Shown: piece by piece, positions 11,750-25,221 of the stretch
How the letters are laid out: each line of letters starts with the position of its first letter
Numbering within the stretch: the first letter of the stretch is position 1
DNA from: Lepiota brunneoincarnata
Taxonomy: Eukaryota > Basidiomycota > Agaricomycetes > Agaricales > Agaricaceae
Length of the DNA: 64,000 nt
Direction: 5' to 3'
Assembly (NCBI GenBank): GCA_023014365.1
Contig: JAEBUN010000013.1
Coordinates: forward strand, 930,001-994,000
Translations under genes and position numbers: made by a program
The notes under the pieces: model-generated
The model's database searches: none
Told to the model about the DNA's origin: nothing
What the model saw: only the letters and a program-made list of their open reading frames with translations

Positions 11750-12722
11750 TGTTAGCGCAGAGCTCGCTCTGACGCGGCAGGGTTCCTTGTTGAGGGGGGG
11801 GGGGAGGACGGTTCTGGTAAAGGAACAAATGTGGGAGCGGACAGGTACTTATTGGGTCTAAAAAAAGATTGAGCATGCAAGGGACGTGATCCCGTATCAC
11901 AGACGCCGAGGTCCGAGGATCGCGACTCTGGCAGTCCACACCCAGAACGAGGATTAGCTTGGACGTCGAATGCCGTGAAGCTTTGCCTCTGCCTCGCAAG
12001 GGGAGAGGGTTAACGGCCCTGTGCAATGAAGAAGGTAGGTGCGGTCCTACCGAACGAACCAAAATGGTATCGAATTCCGGAATCAAAACATCCATTCTTC
12101 TGACGGAACACTGACGCCAACAGGAGAATGATAGTTATGACAATGATCAACAGGTGCAACAATCATGAAAACGGTGCTTACTTTAGACAAGGCACTCGTC
12201 CTTCATCCCAAGCGCAGCTCATATGTACCTTGTCAAGTAAATAGGGGAAGAGGTGCAGCTGGATGGGAATTGACTGGGATAGCATCTCAATCCTGGGAAC
12301 CATTTGTCGATCGGCCGTGAAGAGTGGCTTGATCAAGGCGGGAGAACGGTGAACCGCAAATGTTAATCTCATCACTGGTTATCGTGTGGGTAGAGTAACT
12401 GTTGTCGCTCACCTGAACTGTTGTGATGGTGCCCTGACAGGCGATGGAGGCACTGCGCATCAGGCACCCATAGGTGATAAAGGCAGCCAGCGGACCACTC
12501 GAGAGCTTTGGGGTTACACTTCGCTCGGGGGGAAATGATGTCAAATGAGTCGTCGGTGCAATAGGGCATCTTATTCGAAGTCGGAACGTTTTGGGTGCAC
12601 GAAACCGCCCAGACTCGAGCGTAACCATAGAGTAAGAAATCTCGCCGTAAACCTGAAACTCATAGCGATCATGACTGAACTTAATTGAGTGCATTACCTC
12701 CTTAACGTCTATACATAGAAAT
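11750..12722. other. Intergenic region between CCT8 and the membrane protein gene
   Basis: This holds the 3' flank of CCT8 and the promoter side of the membrane-protein gene; both genes are on the minus strand. An open frame on the minus strand (12287-12730) overlaps the CCT8 stop, but it has no family signature and I do not call it. A G-run (11797-11805) lies just upstream of the membrane-protein start. Confidence 0.5.
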
Positions 12723-14866
12723 CTAGTCATCGTTATCCCAGTTGCCTGACTGCTGTGGGACCTTCGGCCCTCCCGCAGGTTTGCTCATGATGACACTGTC
12801 GACGCTGAGCACAGATACTGCAGCTTCGGTGGCCAATTTCAGTGCCCACTGCTTTGCCGCTAAGGAATCGTGGATTTTGTGTCGGTCAGCCTGCAAGGTT
12901 CCATCCTCTTCACACTGTAGGTCGACAGTCAATAAAAGGGGGAGACAGAGAAAGGGATCACACACCTCGATGTCAACGCCCCACGCTTCTCCGCCTTTAA
13001 GCTCATGCTTCGCCCACAGCCGGCTCAGGACTTCATTCCCTTCTGCCCCTCCCAGGGCGTTTTCTGCCAGGGTTCTCGGGATGACCTCAAGCGCACTTGC
13101 GTACTTCTTCACAGCGTGTTGTGCAAGCCCCTTCAAGCCGCTTCCGTACGCGTCCACCTTCTTCGCCAACTCCATCTCGGTTGCACCAGCGCCAGGCACC
13201 GTCCTTGGGTCCTTCATCAAGCCTTTGATGACGTTAGCACCATCATCTACAGCGCGTTCAAGATCATCCAGGCGGTTGGCGGTGGCACCTCGTAAAACAA
13301 TCGTTGCTGTCTTGGTCTTCTCACCAGGCGTAGTCGGATCGAACCCAACATCCCCATCGACCAACTGACGAAGAACCGTCACGCGGTCTCCACCAATCTC
13401 CGTAGTTTCAAAGACATCCACAAATCCAGCCTCCTCCGGTGTTGGTGCACCCATGCGCGCAAGGGGTGTGGCGTTGACGACGCGGCACAATCTTCGAAGT
13501 TCGAACTTTGATAAAACTTTCAAAACAGCGATTCCGAGCCTGTTAAGATAATGGAGAGCTAGTTCGCCCACAGATGAGCCGGCGATGATGACCTTGACAC
13601 CAGAATCTGCAATCTCCTTGAAGACCTATCACAACGATGGGGCTGATCAGCAAAACGCTCCTTCGAACACAGGCGAAGCGACTACCCTTTCCATATGCTT
13701 CTCTTCACCAGTGGTGAAATTCAGCATCTCCTCGGCACTTTTGATCAAGACGGTTCCCTTCGTCTCTGTCTGAGCGACGTCCAATGCCGAAGTGAAGATT
13801 GCAACTTTCGCCTTCAATACCTTCTTGACATCGCCTAATAAATATTGGTCAGTGGGTATATACGAACAACACACACGAGTAAACACACCCTCTGGTTCGC
13901 GACCAAACACCATCCCCTGCACTACCCTACTCCCAGCCAAACTGCCGCCCATGATCTTGACGACACGAACATTATCCACGTTAAAGTTTTTGGGGTTGGG
14001 AGGCATCACCGACAGTGCAGCATCGGCAACCAAAGAGGCGAGCAGGTCTTCGTGTCCATATTGCTTCGCAGCGATTGCCGGCTTCAATGCGGTTATTAGA
14101 GAACCGTGCGTCAGAGGGCTGGGTAGTTTCCATGTCGATAGACCTAACGATTGGAAGTGTCAAGGACTTTGCAATAGCTCATGTCACGGAAAGAGCCTAC
14201 CTCCCAACTCCTCCAGAGTTTTGTTTAATGCCAACTCGTAGCCCTTGATGATCTCGCTGGGATGTAGACCCATTACCAACAAGCTCTCAGCTTTCTTCAG
14301 CAACTCTCCTGCGAAGATGATAACCATATTAGTCGCATCGCCCATCTAAAAAGTAAAGGAGGGAGATGTAATCAGCACTCCACATTCGTTCGAATAAAAA
14401 ACGGGCTGAAGACGAAGAAGATTATCGTAGGAAACGATCGAGCAAAATCACAGCGAGCGGCAAAAAGACACTTACTTCAGCCTCCTGAGCCTGTGAAGCC
14501 ATCACTACCAGCTTTGCAGCTGGATGCACGACCTCGATCTCTCTGATAATCGTCGCGGCATCTGAAGTCACAAAAAGTCGTCCAAGGTGGTTGATCACAA
14601 GTTTATTTCTGCCTAAATGTCCAGAATTAACCACTGTGCCACTTTCATATGCCGAAAAACATGTCGCACCATTTGGCCCATAACTTGTCCGCACAAGGTC
14701 TGTTAGCTCATTGACGGCCTGGATATTTCTCAGCACTGCCTCGTCAAGGCCTTGCAGATGCTTTGAACGCGTAAGTTAGCTTAGTATAGTCGCTACAGAA
14801 CCGTTTTACCTTGTACCCTTCCTTGAAGAGTTGTATTTGGTTGGCCTTCGGGACCTTGAGCGACAT
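12723..14866 (-). CDS. CCT8: T-complex protein 1 subunit theta (CCT/TRiC chaperonin)
   Basis: Theta subunit of the cytosolic group II chaperonin CCT/TRiC, which folds actin, tubulin and other proteins using ATP. Exons: 14866-14810, 14760-14670, 14612-14476, 14345-14201, 14143-13889, 13834-13686, 13625-12966, 12914-12723; every phase agrees, giving 561 residues, the usual CCT8 length. The start MSLKVPKANQIQLFKEGYK, the 'RNKLVINHLG' block, 'TSDAATIIREIEVVHPAAKL', the ATP-site loop GDATN (residues ~96-100) and the C-terminal 'KPAGGPK' are all theta signatures. GDATN replaces the GDGTT/N of most chaperonins but keeps the aspartate. No frame break, in contrast to several genes downstream. Confidence 0.97.
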
Positions 14867-15128
14867 CGCGTAAATGAGACTGTGATAGATTGACTTTGAT
14901 TTATCGTCACACTCATCGGATCACATGATTCCACAGACGCATACAGACAATACACTAAGTGTCCAATGTCAAGACAAGAATAAAACAGAGTCCGACCAGA
15001 GAGAGGCGATAATAAAAAGGGAGTTTTGGTATAATTACAGATTGCAGGTGAGCAAATAAGGTTCGGCCGGAGTGCGGTTCCAAGAGACAATAATAAAAAG
15101 GGGGGTATTGACCAAGGGTATGTATGTA
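14867..15128. promoter_or_regulatory. Short intergenic region: BEM2 3' flank and CCT8 promoter
   Basis: The 262 bases between the CCT8 start and the BEM2 stop must hold the CCT8 promoter and the BEM2 3' end. Two A-rich stretches (aataaaaagg near 15010 and 15090 on the plus strand) are present. No clear TATA box is seen. Confidence 0.4.
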
Positions 15129-18100
15129 TCATTCCAAAACATCCTCGGGGCAAAGGTCCTGTGATTCGTTGGCGACGAGCTGCTGCGGTTCATCCTCCTC
15201 GCCCTCGTCTTCTTCTGGGATAGGGGATTCTACGTCATCTTCAGAGTGTACCTCGGCTTCCGGATCGGCGTCATCAAAGATGACCTGGATCTGGGATCAC
15301 GTCAGGTCAGTGAAAGATTCTAGGCTCGATATCACTGAGAACCTACATGAGTGATAAGAGCCTTGACAAGCTTGTTCGATTGACCCATATTGTTCAAAAT
15401 CATGACGAAATCGTTCTGTGGAGCGCGCAGCAGATTAGGGCTGAATACGATCGCCAGTGCCTCCGCAGTCATATGGTTGTGTTCTTCGTAGTCCGTGACC
15501 CTAAATAGATGTCAGCAACAGCCCAATTAAAACGCCATACAGAAAAACTGACTTGTCGAGGTGCTCAGAGACGCGCTTGAGAATATCAAAGTTGGCCCGG
15601 GGAAGAGAACGGACAATGCTACGGATCGCAGCCAGACGGTCGTCCAGACTTTCGAGCTCTGTATAGTACTCATGTCACAACCCGCTCATCTACCCAGTTG
15701 ATAAGACTCACTCATAGCATCCATGATACCATGATAAGACTCCGAAGGAAATATGGGTTCTGGTAACAACCGAAACCAAGCCTTGACGAGGTCGCAGACA
15801 GCATGAATATCCGTATTGCTCGTAATCGGGTGTTCCCCTATGATCCAAAAATTAGGAAACCATTGGTAAAATCTTACACCTGGGATTACATACCACGATT
15901 ATACGCGTCTTTTAACGCGCTGATTTCAGAAACTGCACCAGCAATCCGATCTGCATAGCCAACGATCAGCTGCTAAACACTGAAAACCAAACTTCACATA
16001 CAAATTCCAACCTCCGTCAACCCACGCGATTCCACCTCACCCAAACACTGATCAATGATGCTAGGTACGGTCCCATGGGGAATCATACCATCTCCATTCT
16101 CTCGCTGTAACAAAAACTGGAGCTCAACACCAAACACTGTCCCCAACACGTCAACGGGCGCCAGAACCACGAAAACGAAAACACTTACCGGCATGGGGAT
16201 CTCTCGAAGCAACAATCGGCTGATCATGGATATGGTCCTGAATTTGCGCTTTAGGCCCAAGATATGTCAACCTCCTCTTCGCCACGGTATTCGTCACCCG
16301 TGTAATTGTATCGAGCCACTTATTCATATCCTTCTTGTTCATTGCCTGAAGAATATAATGCCCCCCATCCTCAGTGTCCAGATGGAACGTAAACGAGCGT
16401 TCATTGTTGATAAATTGTCCAACCTTCGCATCCATAACACTGAGCACAAGCGCTGGCTTCCCAGTAGCCGGGAAATCCAACTCTGCAGCCGTCTTCCTCA
16501 CCCCAGTCGACACCAACAGGTCCGCACCAAACGCACTCGAGATCGGCCTCATAAAGCTCAAAAACGCCGACATGCTCTTCTTGTTCCTGCGCTGCTTTTG
16601 TGCACTTGGGGGCGGTTCCCGTCCACGCATAGCCCTGTTAAGCATATCTTCCTTCCTGTCATTCTTCGACTGCTCCTGGAACTTCTCCTTCTGCAACCTC
16701 AAGCGCAAATTTTTGTCCCGTCGATTCTTCTCCATCTGGAACACAATGAGCTTTTGGAACGGCCTCGCGACTCTCTTGATTGACTGCGGTGCGCTTGCGC
16801 CAAGCGCTTCTCTAGCAGACTCTTCCCGTATTCCCCGATGATCAAATTGGAGATAGAGTACCTCCTTCTCAATGTTATTCAGCCTCTCAAAGCCACGACG
16901 CGTAGCTTCGTCCGATTGGAAGGTCTTCCGAGCAAAAGGAAGCACCGTGGCTCGGCTGACAAGGTTACACAGGTGCCTGCAAGCAAACACAGAATCCATC
17001 AGTTCTACTTCTTCAAAAACCCTACAGAAAGAGTATAACCCCCTCACCTTCTCTTATCAAAGTTGACCAAACTCTGTCCATCCTGGGCCGAAGATTCCAC
17101 AACATCTGGCGACGCAATGATCTCCAACATCCTCTCTACCAACCACCCCATATCAACCGTCAAGCAGTCCCGATTGCTCGTAGACTGGACACCCGGTCTC
17201 GCCATCAACCCCGCCAAGGAATCGCACGCACACCCCCGGTTGTACGCAATAAATTGCCACGGGCGCTGGTGCATCCGACTCTCGACACTCAAAACCGCAG
17301 AAGTGACCACGGCCTCGACAAACGACCGCACACAAGGCTGCTCAACATGATGCGACGCATTAGGTTCCGCATTCCTCAACCTGGCAACCTCAATCGCCTG
17401 CAACAATAGCTCCATCCTTGCTTGCCTCCCACGCAAACCCAACCGAGGCGTGACAAGCTTCGCAATAAGCCACTTGCGAATGATCCCATATGCACGTATG
17501 CAACTCCGGATCCCAGGTGGCAAGAGTCGATACAACGCATCCTGATTCATCTCCGAAATCAGGCTCGACGGCTCCACCTCTTGAATATGGGTGTAGATGT
17601 TCTGAATCTCAACAGTTTCTTCCGTATTGCCTACTTCCCGAGACAAGAACCACCCGGTTTTATCAGAAGTCTGAACCTCCAACAGGTCCGCCGTGACGTA
17701 TAAATCCTGCGCAAATGAGCCAAATTACTCCCCAAACTCAAACATTAACAAAAAAAACTCACCTCTTCGGTCACATTACTCAACGCAGCCCTCGCCATCC
17801 CATCAATACTATCCACCAACTCTTCCACACCCATTCTATCCAAATCCGGCGGCTCTCTAATACTCGCACCTCTCAACCGCCCCGCAGCAGCTGCCCCTCT
17901 GCCATTAGCAGCAGCAGCAGCCGCACTCGCCCTCCTCCCACTCGAAAGTTGCATCCGATGCATCGTCGGTCTCTTCGTCTGCGCCTCCAACACCCTCTGC
18001 AACGCCACCTTCGTATCAACCAACACCACCCACGCAGCTGCTACTTCGGGGTCCTCAAAGTTTTCGGCTCTGAATACAACATGATCCGCAGGCGAGCTCA

Positions 18101-21100
18101 AGAAATTCCACAAGGCAGTATACAGCTGTGGCTCGTCTAACACATCCTGTGCACCTCCCCCGGACGCCAACCAATCCGAGATCAGCTCAAGCACTCGAGT
18201 CCGCGAAGCAAGCGCATCGAGGTAATCGGCCACAGAAGGCGAAGAACCCGAAGGTTGAGTTGTAATATACATCTTGCGAAGCAGCTGTTCGTCGACACGG
18301 CCAATTAAAATTGATTCATCATCAGCAGCCCCCTCTTCAAGTCAACTGTCAACGTACCTCAAAGAACACGAGCGGGGTCAAGAAACTCCTGAACACGTTC
18401 CACCACACTCTCACAAACTCCGCACGGTCAACCACCAACTCTCTCGTCATCCCCTCCCGGAGCGTCATCTCGCCATTGTCGTCCGCAACCGACACCGACA
18501 CATTCCTCAACCCGTGAACTAAAATATTCACCAAGGCATTCAATGACCCAGCCTGCACAAGTACTCTCAGCGGCGGATCAGAAGAACGCTCCGATATAAC
18601 GAAATTCTGTTTCTGAGATAGCGAAGGCAAGGAATTTCGCTTCGCCACACTCGTCTTCCTCTCCAATCCTTGTGACGTATTTGGCTTCACTCGAATCGAA
18701 GGCGCTCTACTGAGCGGCTTGTCCCCAGTTCCTACGTCAACCACCGAACTCGGAGGTCGAGAAGACGGGTAAGAACCAGACTCCATCCCGCCTGGCTGCA
18801 CAACCAACAGGAGCTCTCCATCATGCACCGAGATAACCGTCCCTCCCGTGCCCATAATCAACCGCTTCGTAACCTCGTTGGCATCCTGGGATCGTTGGAG
18901 AATACGCAACTGAGGATCGATTCCCCGTAGGTACTGTATGTCCGAAGCATCGCTATCAACACGCCCTCGAATGAGCTGTGATCGGTCGATAAGCGTGATC
19001 AATGGCAACGGTTCAGGGAATATAAGCGGGATAAGGGACGCATGGGGCGCATGAGGTGTATGAACAGGTGCAGACTTCGACCAAAAGTGCGGTTCAAACA
19101 ACCCCCTTCGCCTCGGCTCAGCAGCAAAAGAGAGGGACATGAACTGATCGACCCTGCCACATAGCACACAAGAATTGAGCACACCGCCTAAACAGAATTT
19201 GAAGGGAAAAAACACACTTTTGGAACTTGATCGCCAAACTTCCAAGACCCCCACCCTCCGCTGCCATCTCCCTCCAAAATATCACCATCCTCTTCACCTC
19301 CTCCACAATCTCCCCCTCCTCCACCAAAACCTTCCTCGGACAAAGCCCGACCATAACCCTAAATCCATCAAACAACTCCTTCACCCCCTTCAACGCATCC
19401 ACACTCAACATCTGATCATCTTTCACCTTCCCCAACTCTTCCCCAATCCTCAAACGCACATCCCCTCCCCACGACGTCACTCTTGGCTCTTTCACCCCCA
19501 CACCCGCACTCCCGGGCGATAAAAATGACGGTGATAGAGGAGAAGACCCTATTGCAGTAGTAGAGTGACGTTGTGGGTGCACCCAAGCCTCAATAGCAGC
19601 CAACGCCTGCGGATCTACCCTCTTCCAGACCTTCTCCAACCTAGCAACAGGCCTCGAACAAAGAGCAGCAACAATCGCCCTCCACGAACAATCATCCCCA
19701 GCCAACCTACACAACTCCCCAACCTTGGCCCACACAGAAATAACCTCTGACCTCGAATGAGTCCTCGAAGTCTGCAGCCCTCTCTCCTCAGACTTCCTCC
19801 CAGGGGACTGAAGCACATGGTGATGGTGAACAGCCCCGGGAGTATCGGCACCAAGAATCTGGAGTAGCATCAACTTGGTCAACCAATGCGGACGTTCATC
19901 GCTCCCGAGCAATGGCGTCAGCGTACTCGCAACATCACGATCATTCAGCGCATCACCAGGCAAAACGTATTCCGACGTGAGGTTATCCGGAAGCTGATCT
20001 AGAACCGAACGATGGTATAGAGTCAAACTCTTCGCAAGGATGTGCGGATCCATCATCATCAGCACTTCACGCGACAACCCTTCCTCCTGCAACTGAGACC
20101 AAGGCAGTCTATTCGGATTATACCCATGACGAGGCGCAGGCGGGAGTTGATGTTCAAATGTCCTCAAATCCAAGGACTGTTTTGACTGTTTTGACGTAGA
20201 GGAAGAAATCGTGTCGTTATCAAGCTGTAGTGCATCCATAAGCGACATGAGCTTGGCATCACCAGGTCTCGGTGAAAGCGTCCCCAAGGTCGGCGAGCTC
20301 GCATCCAAAAGCGGGGAAGGATGGAACAGAGCTTGCGTCGAGGCAGAAGTTGGCATTCCTGACAGGGGGCCAGGGCTAAGGGAGTCAAGTGGCAAGTCGG
20401 GTATTGTTTCCTGCTTCCATTCCTCCCAGGCGTCAACATCCGCAGGCTTCCCGTGATACCTAAGATACATGTTTGCCAGCTCCTGTACCCGGGCGCGTTC
20501 TCCTTCCTTTTCAGCATCCTCTGCACCGCTGATGAGATACGAACAGCATCTCAAAAGCTCGGCCTCAAACGCAGATTGACCAACCACGGAGGGCAACGAA
20601 AGTAAAACCCCAGCAGCAAAGTCCCTCCATGCAGCAAGATCCTTTTCCCCTTCACCATGCCCCTTTTCTTCGTCCTCTTTCCTCAAAAACGCGGTAGCGA
20701 AAACGGCTTCATGCGTAAGTGCCTCGAATGTTCCCTTTTCCAGCTTCCCGTTCACACCTCTAACCAAATCCGGGTGCGTCCTCCTCCCCCAAAAAGCCCT
20801 TCGCTTCCTTCCAAAAGTTCCCATCGCCCCACTGTCCTCTTTCCCCTTTCCTTTCCTCCCTCCATCGTCGGTTCCTACATCACCATCAGTCTCTTCCTCA
20901 TCCTCTAGAGAGGGAGGAACAAGACCCGTAGGGAACAATTCTTTGACGGCGGCGTTCCTGTCACTGGGAGGCTTAAAGAAAAATAATTTTGTACCCTTGA
21001 GTTCCATTTTATAAGGTTTCCACCCTTTTGCCAATACAAAACTCGGGTTATGAAACGGTTTATGCCCATCCGCAAGACGATTAATGAACCCGCTCTGGTA

Positions 21101-22405
21101 CACGATCTGCGATGACCGCTTAGGATTTTGCTTCTCTTCCACCTTTTCCTCCACCTCTTCTTTCTCAGCCTGACCTGGCTCGATGATCAAGGGTGGGGCA
21201 AGAAGCGTCGTCATGCGATGGGCCGAAGGCCCGGGTGGGGATACAACGGTTCCCCCTGAGTTGTTGTTGAAAGGGAAAGCGAATCCAGTGCGTGTAGGCG
21301 TAAGGTTTTGCATTTGTTTATCTTGTTGCTCTCCATAATCCTGCTGGTCGCGTTCGTGTCCAGACCCTTTACGTTTTGGACTTTGGGGAAAACGCGGGTT
21401 GGAAAGCTTGGATGGAAGCTTGGGTGTGAAAGAATGAGAGCGTGTGTGAACATGAGTTGGACCCGTGCCTGGGCTTTTGGTAGACTCGTCAATGGTAGGC
21501 GCAGAGATGGATATTGAAACAGTGGGGAGCGTCGCGCTACGAGGAGGCGAGGATATAAGGGGCAGTTCAGGTTGTTTGATGATCGGAAATGGGTGGCGAG
21601 AAACGGCACTGTTGGGAGACGCTATGGGTGACGGGGTCGATGGAGATACTGCGCTGGCATTACTACCACTCCGGTTCCGATATTCTGCGACTTTCTCCTG
21701 AAAAGAAGTATTGATTGGCGAAAAGTTGCCTGAGACTTTGTTCAAATCATCGGCCGAGCGGGACCATCCCTTACGGGATATACTGCGTAAATCACCGAGT
21801 CCAGCTGATCCGTGAGGGGTGATTGGGCTGGATGGAACACTTGGCGGGTGAATACGAGGTTGTTCGAACGGCGCAGCAGACTGGTGCTGAGACAAATCGA
21901 GAACAGATCTGATACGGGAAAATGACACCGCATCAATATGGATGGCTCCGTTAAAGTATTAGACAAGGAAAAAAAAGGACGAGTGGATGGGGACAGATTG
22001 GAATGAAACAGGGGGTCTAAAAGCTTGATTACGTGCTCAGGCCATCGCCGCCTCTGATACCAGCTGATGATGCTCCCGGACACGAAAAAGGGCATCAGGG
22101 GGGACTCACCTGCTGCCACTAGCCCTGTATCCATCGAGAATAGGCCTCGGGTCCGTTGGACGGGAGATCTTGTGTTTGCGCGAGCCCGCACTGGAGGTGG
22201 CTCTGGCCTCGGTGATGGTGGAGGGGACCTTGGACGCAGAGGCGCTGCGGACGAACCAGGACTTGGGTTTTGAGAGAAACTGGGCGAAACCAGAGGAAGG
22301 AGAGGCTGAGCGTGGCAAGCTCGGAGAGAGGGGTGGTGCTGGAGAGAGCGAGTCCCCCGGAGAGACGAGTGTGCTAGGTTGCGGTGCAGCCTTGCGTCTG
22401 TTCAT
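15129..22405 (-). CDS. BEM2: BEM2-type GTPase regulator (RasGEF-like, PH and RhoGAP domains)
   Basis: Rho GTPase-activating protein of the Bem2 class, acting on Rho/Cdc42 in polarity and cytokinesis. Exons: 22405-22110, 21908-19218, 19153-18358, 18284-17763, 17706-17048, 16976-16189, 16136-16002, 15950-15894, 15837-15712, 15658-15553, 15500-15347, 15290-15129; all phases agree, 2163 residues, the same size as yeast Bem2 (about 2,170). Order: low-complexity Ser/Pro N-terminus; PH-like segment at ~370-560; RasGEF-like catalytic region at ~690-990; Ras-GEF N-like central part; a second PH at ~1800-1890; RhoGAP at ~1918-2110 with arginine finger in IYRIAGA; acidic C-terminus. The last intron acceptor could also be six bases further in. 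An Ala-run (AAAAAA, near 17915) is a likely polymorphic repeat. Confidence 0.95.
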
Positions 22406-23730
22406 GGCGTAGACTGATGCAAAAAGAAAGGGTTTTTCAGGTGGTCAAGAACGCACAACCGCGCGTGGGTGTGTTGTGGGTCGGATAGACCGAGTGGGCC
22501 TGTGGGCACCAGTAAATGATGAGCAAGAACGGAACGCTTGCAGTTACTTGCCCAGGGGAGAGTGGCCAAAGAGCGAATGGACGGAGGCTTGGGCCCAGAG
22601 AAGAAGAGAAGAAACTGACACGCAGCTATAAACAAACGCAGATCTCTTGTGTTTGGTTCTCTGAATTAATATATTGTGCTCAGGGTCGACTTATCGCAAT
22701 CCAAAATCGTGGAAATCTTGCGGTTTTCCGCCATTTACACCGTCGAATTTTTAGAATCCATCAGACTGCGTCACTACAAAAACTACTCAAGGCGAATAAC
22801 GCCAACTCCTTCGACACCGCACGGGCATATCCAATGTGGCCCGCCGTCACATCGCCAGATCCGCACCTTTCTATCCCCGTCTTATCAGGAAACACAACAA
22901 TCTGGTATTTTCCAGAGTATTTATCTCTTCCCGCGACGTGTCACTCTTCCATTATTTGACACACGTCAATATCTCGAGTCCTACAAGTCGTACGATCTTT
23001 CTTCACACCATCAATCCAGACATGGCACATGATGACGCCCTTGTGAAATTCCTTCCACGCCGACATCATCTGTCTCTGCCGGAACACCTCAACCACAACA
23101 CCGCCCTCCGAATTCGAATCCATTCGCACTACAACTCGCCTTCTCGACGATGGAACATCAATCTTCTGCATACATTACTCCCATCTTCTTCAACCCTAGA
23201 AACGAAACCCTCCAAGACTCAAGTCAAACAACATACACTCATGGTAACCGCATAGGGGGGGAATAGGGTCTCTCCCTGTAGGCCGATCACCCAATGTGAC
23301 AATAAGACTATTTACGCGACCTACACCCGCGTCAACGCCCTCAACCCGCACCGTGCGACGACGACATGTCAGCCGACCCACGTTTGATGACTTTTTAGAA
23401 ATATCCTGCATCCCAGACCAATATCAGAATCAAGACGCAGCAAGCCCTCTTTGAACAACTTTCCCTCCTGAGAGATCATCTAAAAATAGTCCTACATCAT
23501 TCAATCTGTCCACTCACTAATATAGATCTGCCCAAGCCTGATGTGCAAGGCGAACGCGTCTACACGATACCGAGTTACAACCGGAACAGCAACAGAGTGC
23601 CAAACACACAACACTTCAGCCATGATGATACAATCCAACAAACGATATATATATATATGCATGCTAACGACAAGCCAAGTACAGCACTAGAAATAAAGAA
23701 GAGGCATAGGAGAAGTGCTAGAATGCAGAA
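22406..23730. other. Intergenic region, BEM2 promoter side
   Basis: No coding signal with a family or splice support. The 5' part should carry the BEM2 promoter and leader. An (AT) tract with tatatatatatatgcatgc lies at about 23646-23664, just past the 3' end of the next gene. Confidence 0.45.
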
Positions 23731-25221
23731 TCAAAGGGGTACCATGCAGCGCCTAGCAGCAAAGCCCATCGGAGGACTCCGAGCCCCTGAGGACACTAAT
23801 GGCCACCCCTCTATGCCCGATTGCAAAACTACACTCGGCTTCAACAACACCGCTTCCTCCCACTCTCCCACAATCCCAACCTTCCTCTCCGCCCTCACAA
23901 GCCCCAGATCCGTCGTACACAGAACACGTTCTGACCGATCCGGCTCCGAAGGCTGGTGATAAGGATGCACCGTATCCTGGCTCTCGGAAATATCCATCGA
24001 TAACGGGTTGAACAGTATATCAGGCGGAATATACAACGCCTCCAGATCACACGACGCAACCTCCTCCCCAATCGCGACATTCAACCTCCGCGCTGCCTTT
24101 ATCACCCGATTGATCGGGCCCCCGAAGTTCTGCGTCAGATAATCTTGCAGCGCCGTAGCATCATTGTGCCATCCAGCAGCGAGTATGATATTCATAAACG
24201 CATCGATCATGTAGAGCGTCAAATCAGGCTCATCGGCGATCGTCCGTCGTAGATGGGTCCTCGTGAGCGCGCGCCAGCGTCCCGAGACAGTCTGTTCCTC
24301 TTCAGACAATATCATAAATCGGTACCGAACTTTTATGAATCAATGGGGGTACTCACCGGTCTCACGTATACGGGCGTATATCTCACCCAAAAAATGTTCT
24401 TCATCCGGGTTTTCAATATACCACGAGCAGATAATCCAGTGTGCAGTGGGCGGCCATGCTGACCTGCAGGGCCATCTGCACAGGTGCATGTTGTGGAGAC
24501 TGAAGGAGCTCAACCATCTTCGCACCCAGAATTTCGGCAACTGCAGCTGTGGCTTCCTTGATCTCCTCCGAAAGTTCCTCCGAAGGCAACCTCGGAGGAG
24601 GCCGCACCGACGCACTGAACACCCGAGTCACCGACTGAGCAACCCGCGAAATCTCCTTATTCAACGATACCGTAAGCTTGACGGCGTCTTCCTGCGAAAT
24701 CCTGTCCAAGGCTGTGGAGTAGACATCCCCAACAACCACAGTCGGGGCAACAGCAGGCACATTAACCCTAGCCGCCTCCTTCGCCCGAAGCTCGTCAATC
24801 GTGGCCACAAGCGCCTCAACATCCTTTCCTCGGCACGCGACTCCTCCTAACTCCTTCTTGAGGACACCCACCTCACTGCGCAGAGTCACCAACTCCTCCA
24901 ACAACCCCTCACTCTGCTCCTCCCTCACCTTGGCCTCTGCCAACGCCTTGCGCAGCGCAATAACCTCCTGCCTGCATTGCCACTCGCATCATCCTGCTCC
25001 CCCAACTCCAACCCCCCTTCCAACCGCCGGTTCGGATCCGCAGTGGCCGCACTCCGCCAGGGAATGAGCCCGCTAAGCTTGGTAACCAAATATGAAGCTA
25101 GCGAGAAACTGGGCATATCTCGGATAATGACAGTTCCTCCAATAACGATAGCGATGGCGGTCCCACCGACGATGAGGAAAGATAGACGAGTGTTCAGGTG
25201 AATAAACGAAGGCTGCGCCAT
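23731..25221 (-). CDS. Membrane-anchored coiled-coil protein, tandem family member A
   Basis: Probable exons: 25221-25025, 24971-24357, 24299-23731. The start MAQPSFIH is followed by one hydrophobic helix (residues ~14-35), then a charged coiled coil, a helical core with 'AALQ..AHC' and 'WIICSWYIENPDEEHFL', and a C-terminal part with 'LGLVRAERK' and 'LLKPSVVLQS'. That last motif recurs as 'ILKPKVILQS' in the next gene, so the two are related. Exon 2 carries one base too many: the frame must shift by one at about 24436-24446, inside WIICSW. Exon 1-2 joining also relies on a GTTGGA donor. No function can be assigned; either a real gene with a sequence error or a young pseudogene. Confidence 0.55.

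Noticed and set aside
12287..12730. Open frame of 147 codons on the minus strand overlapping the CCT8 stop
   Set aside because: No family signature, no splice support, start inside the CCT8 stop region; most likely 3' flank.
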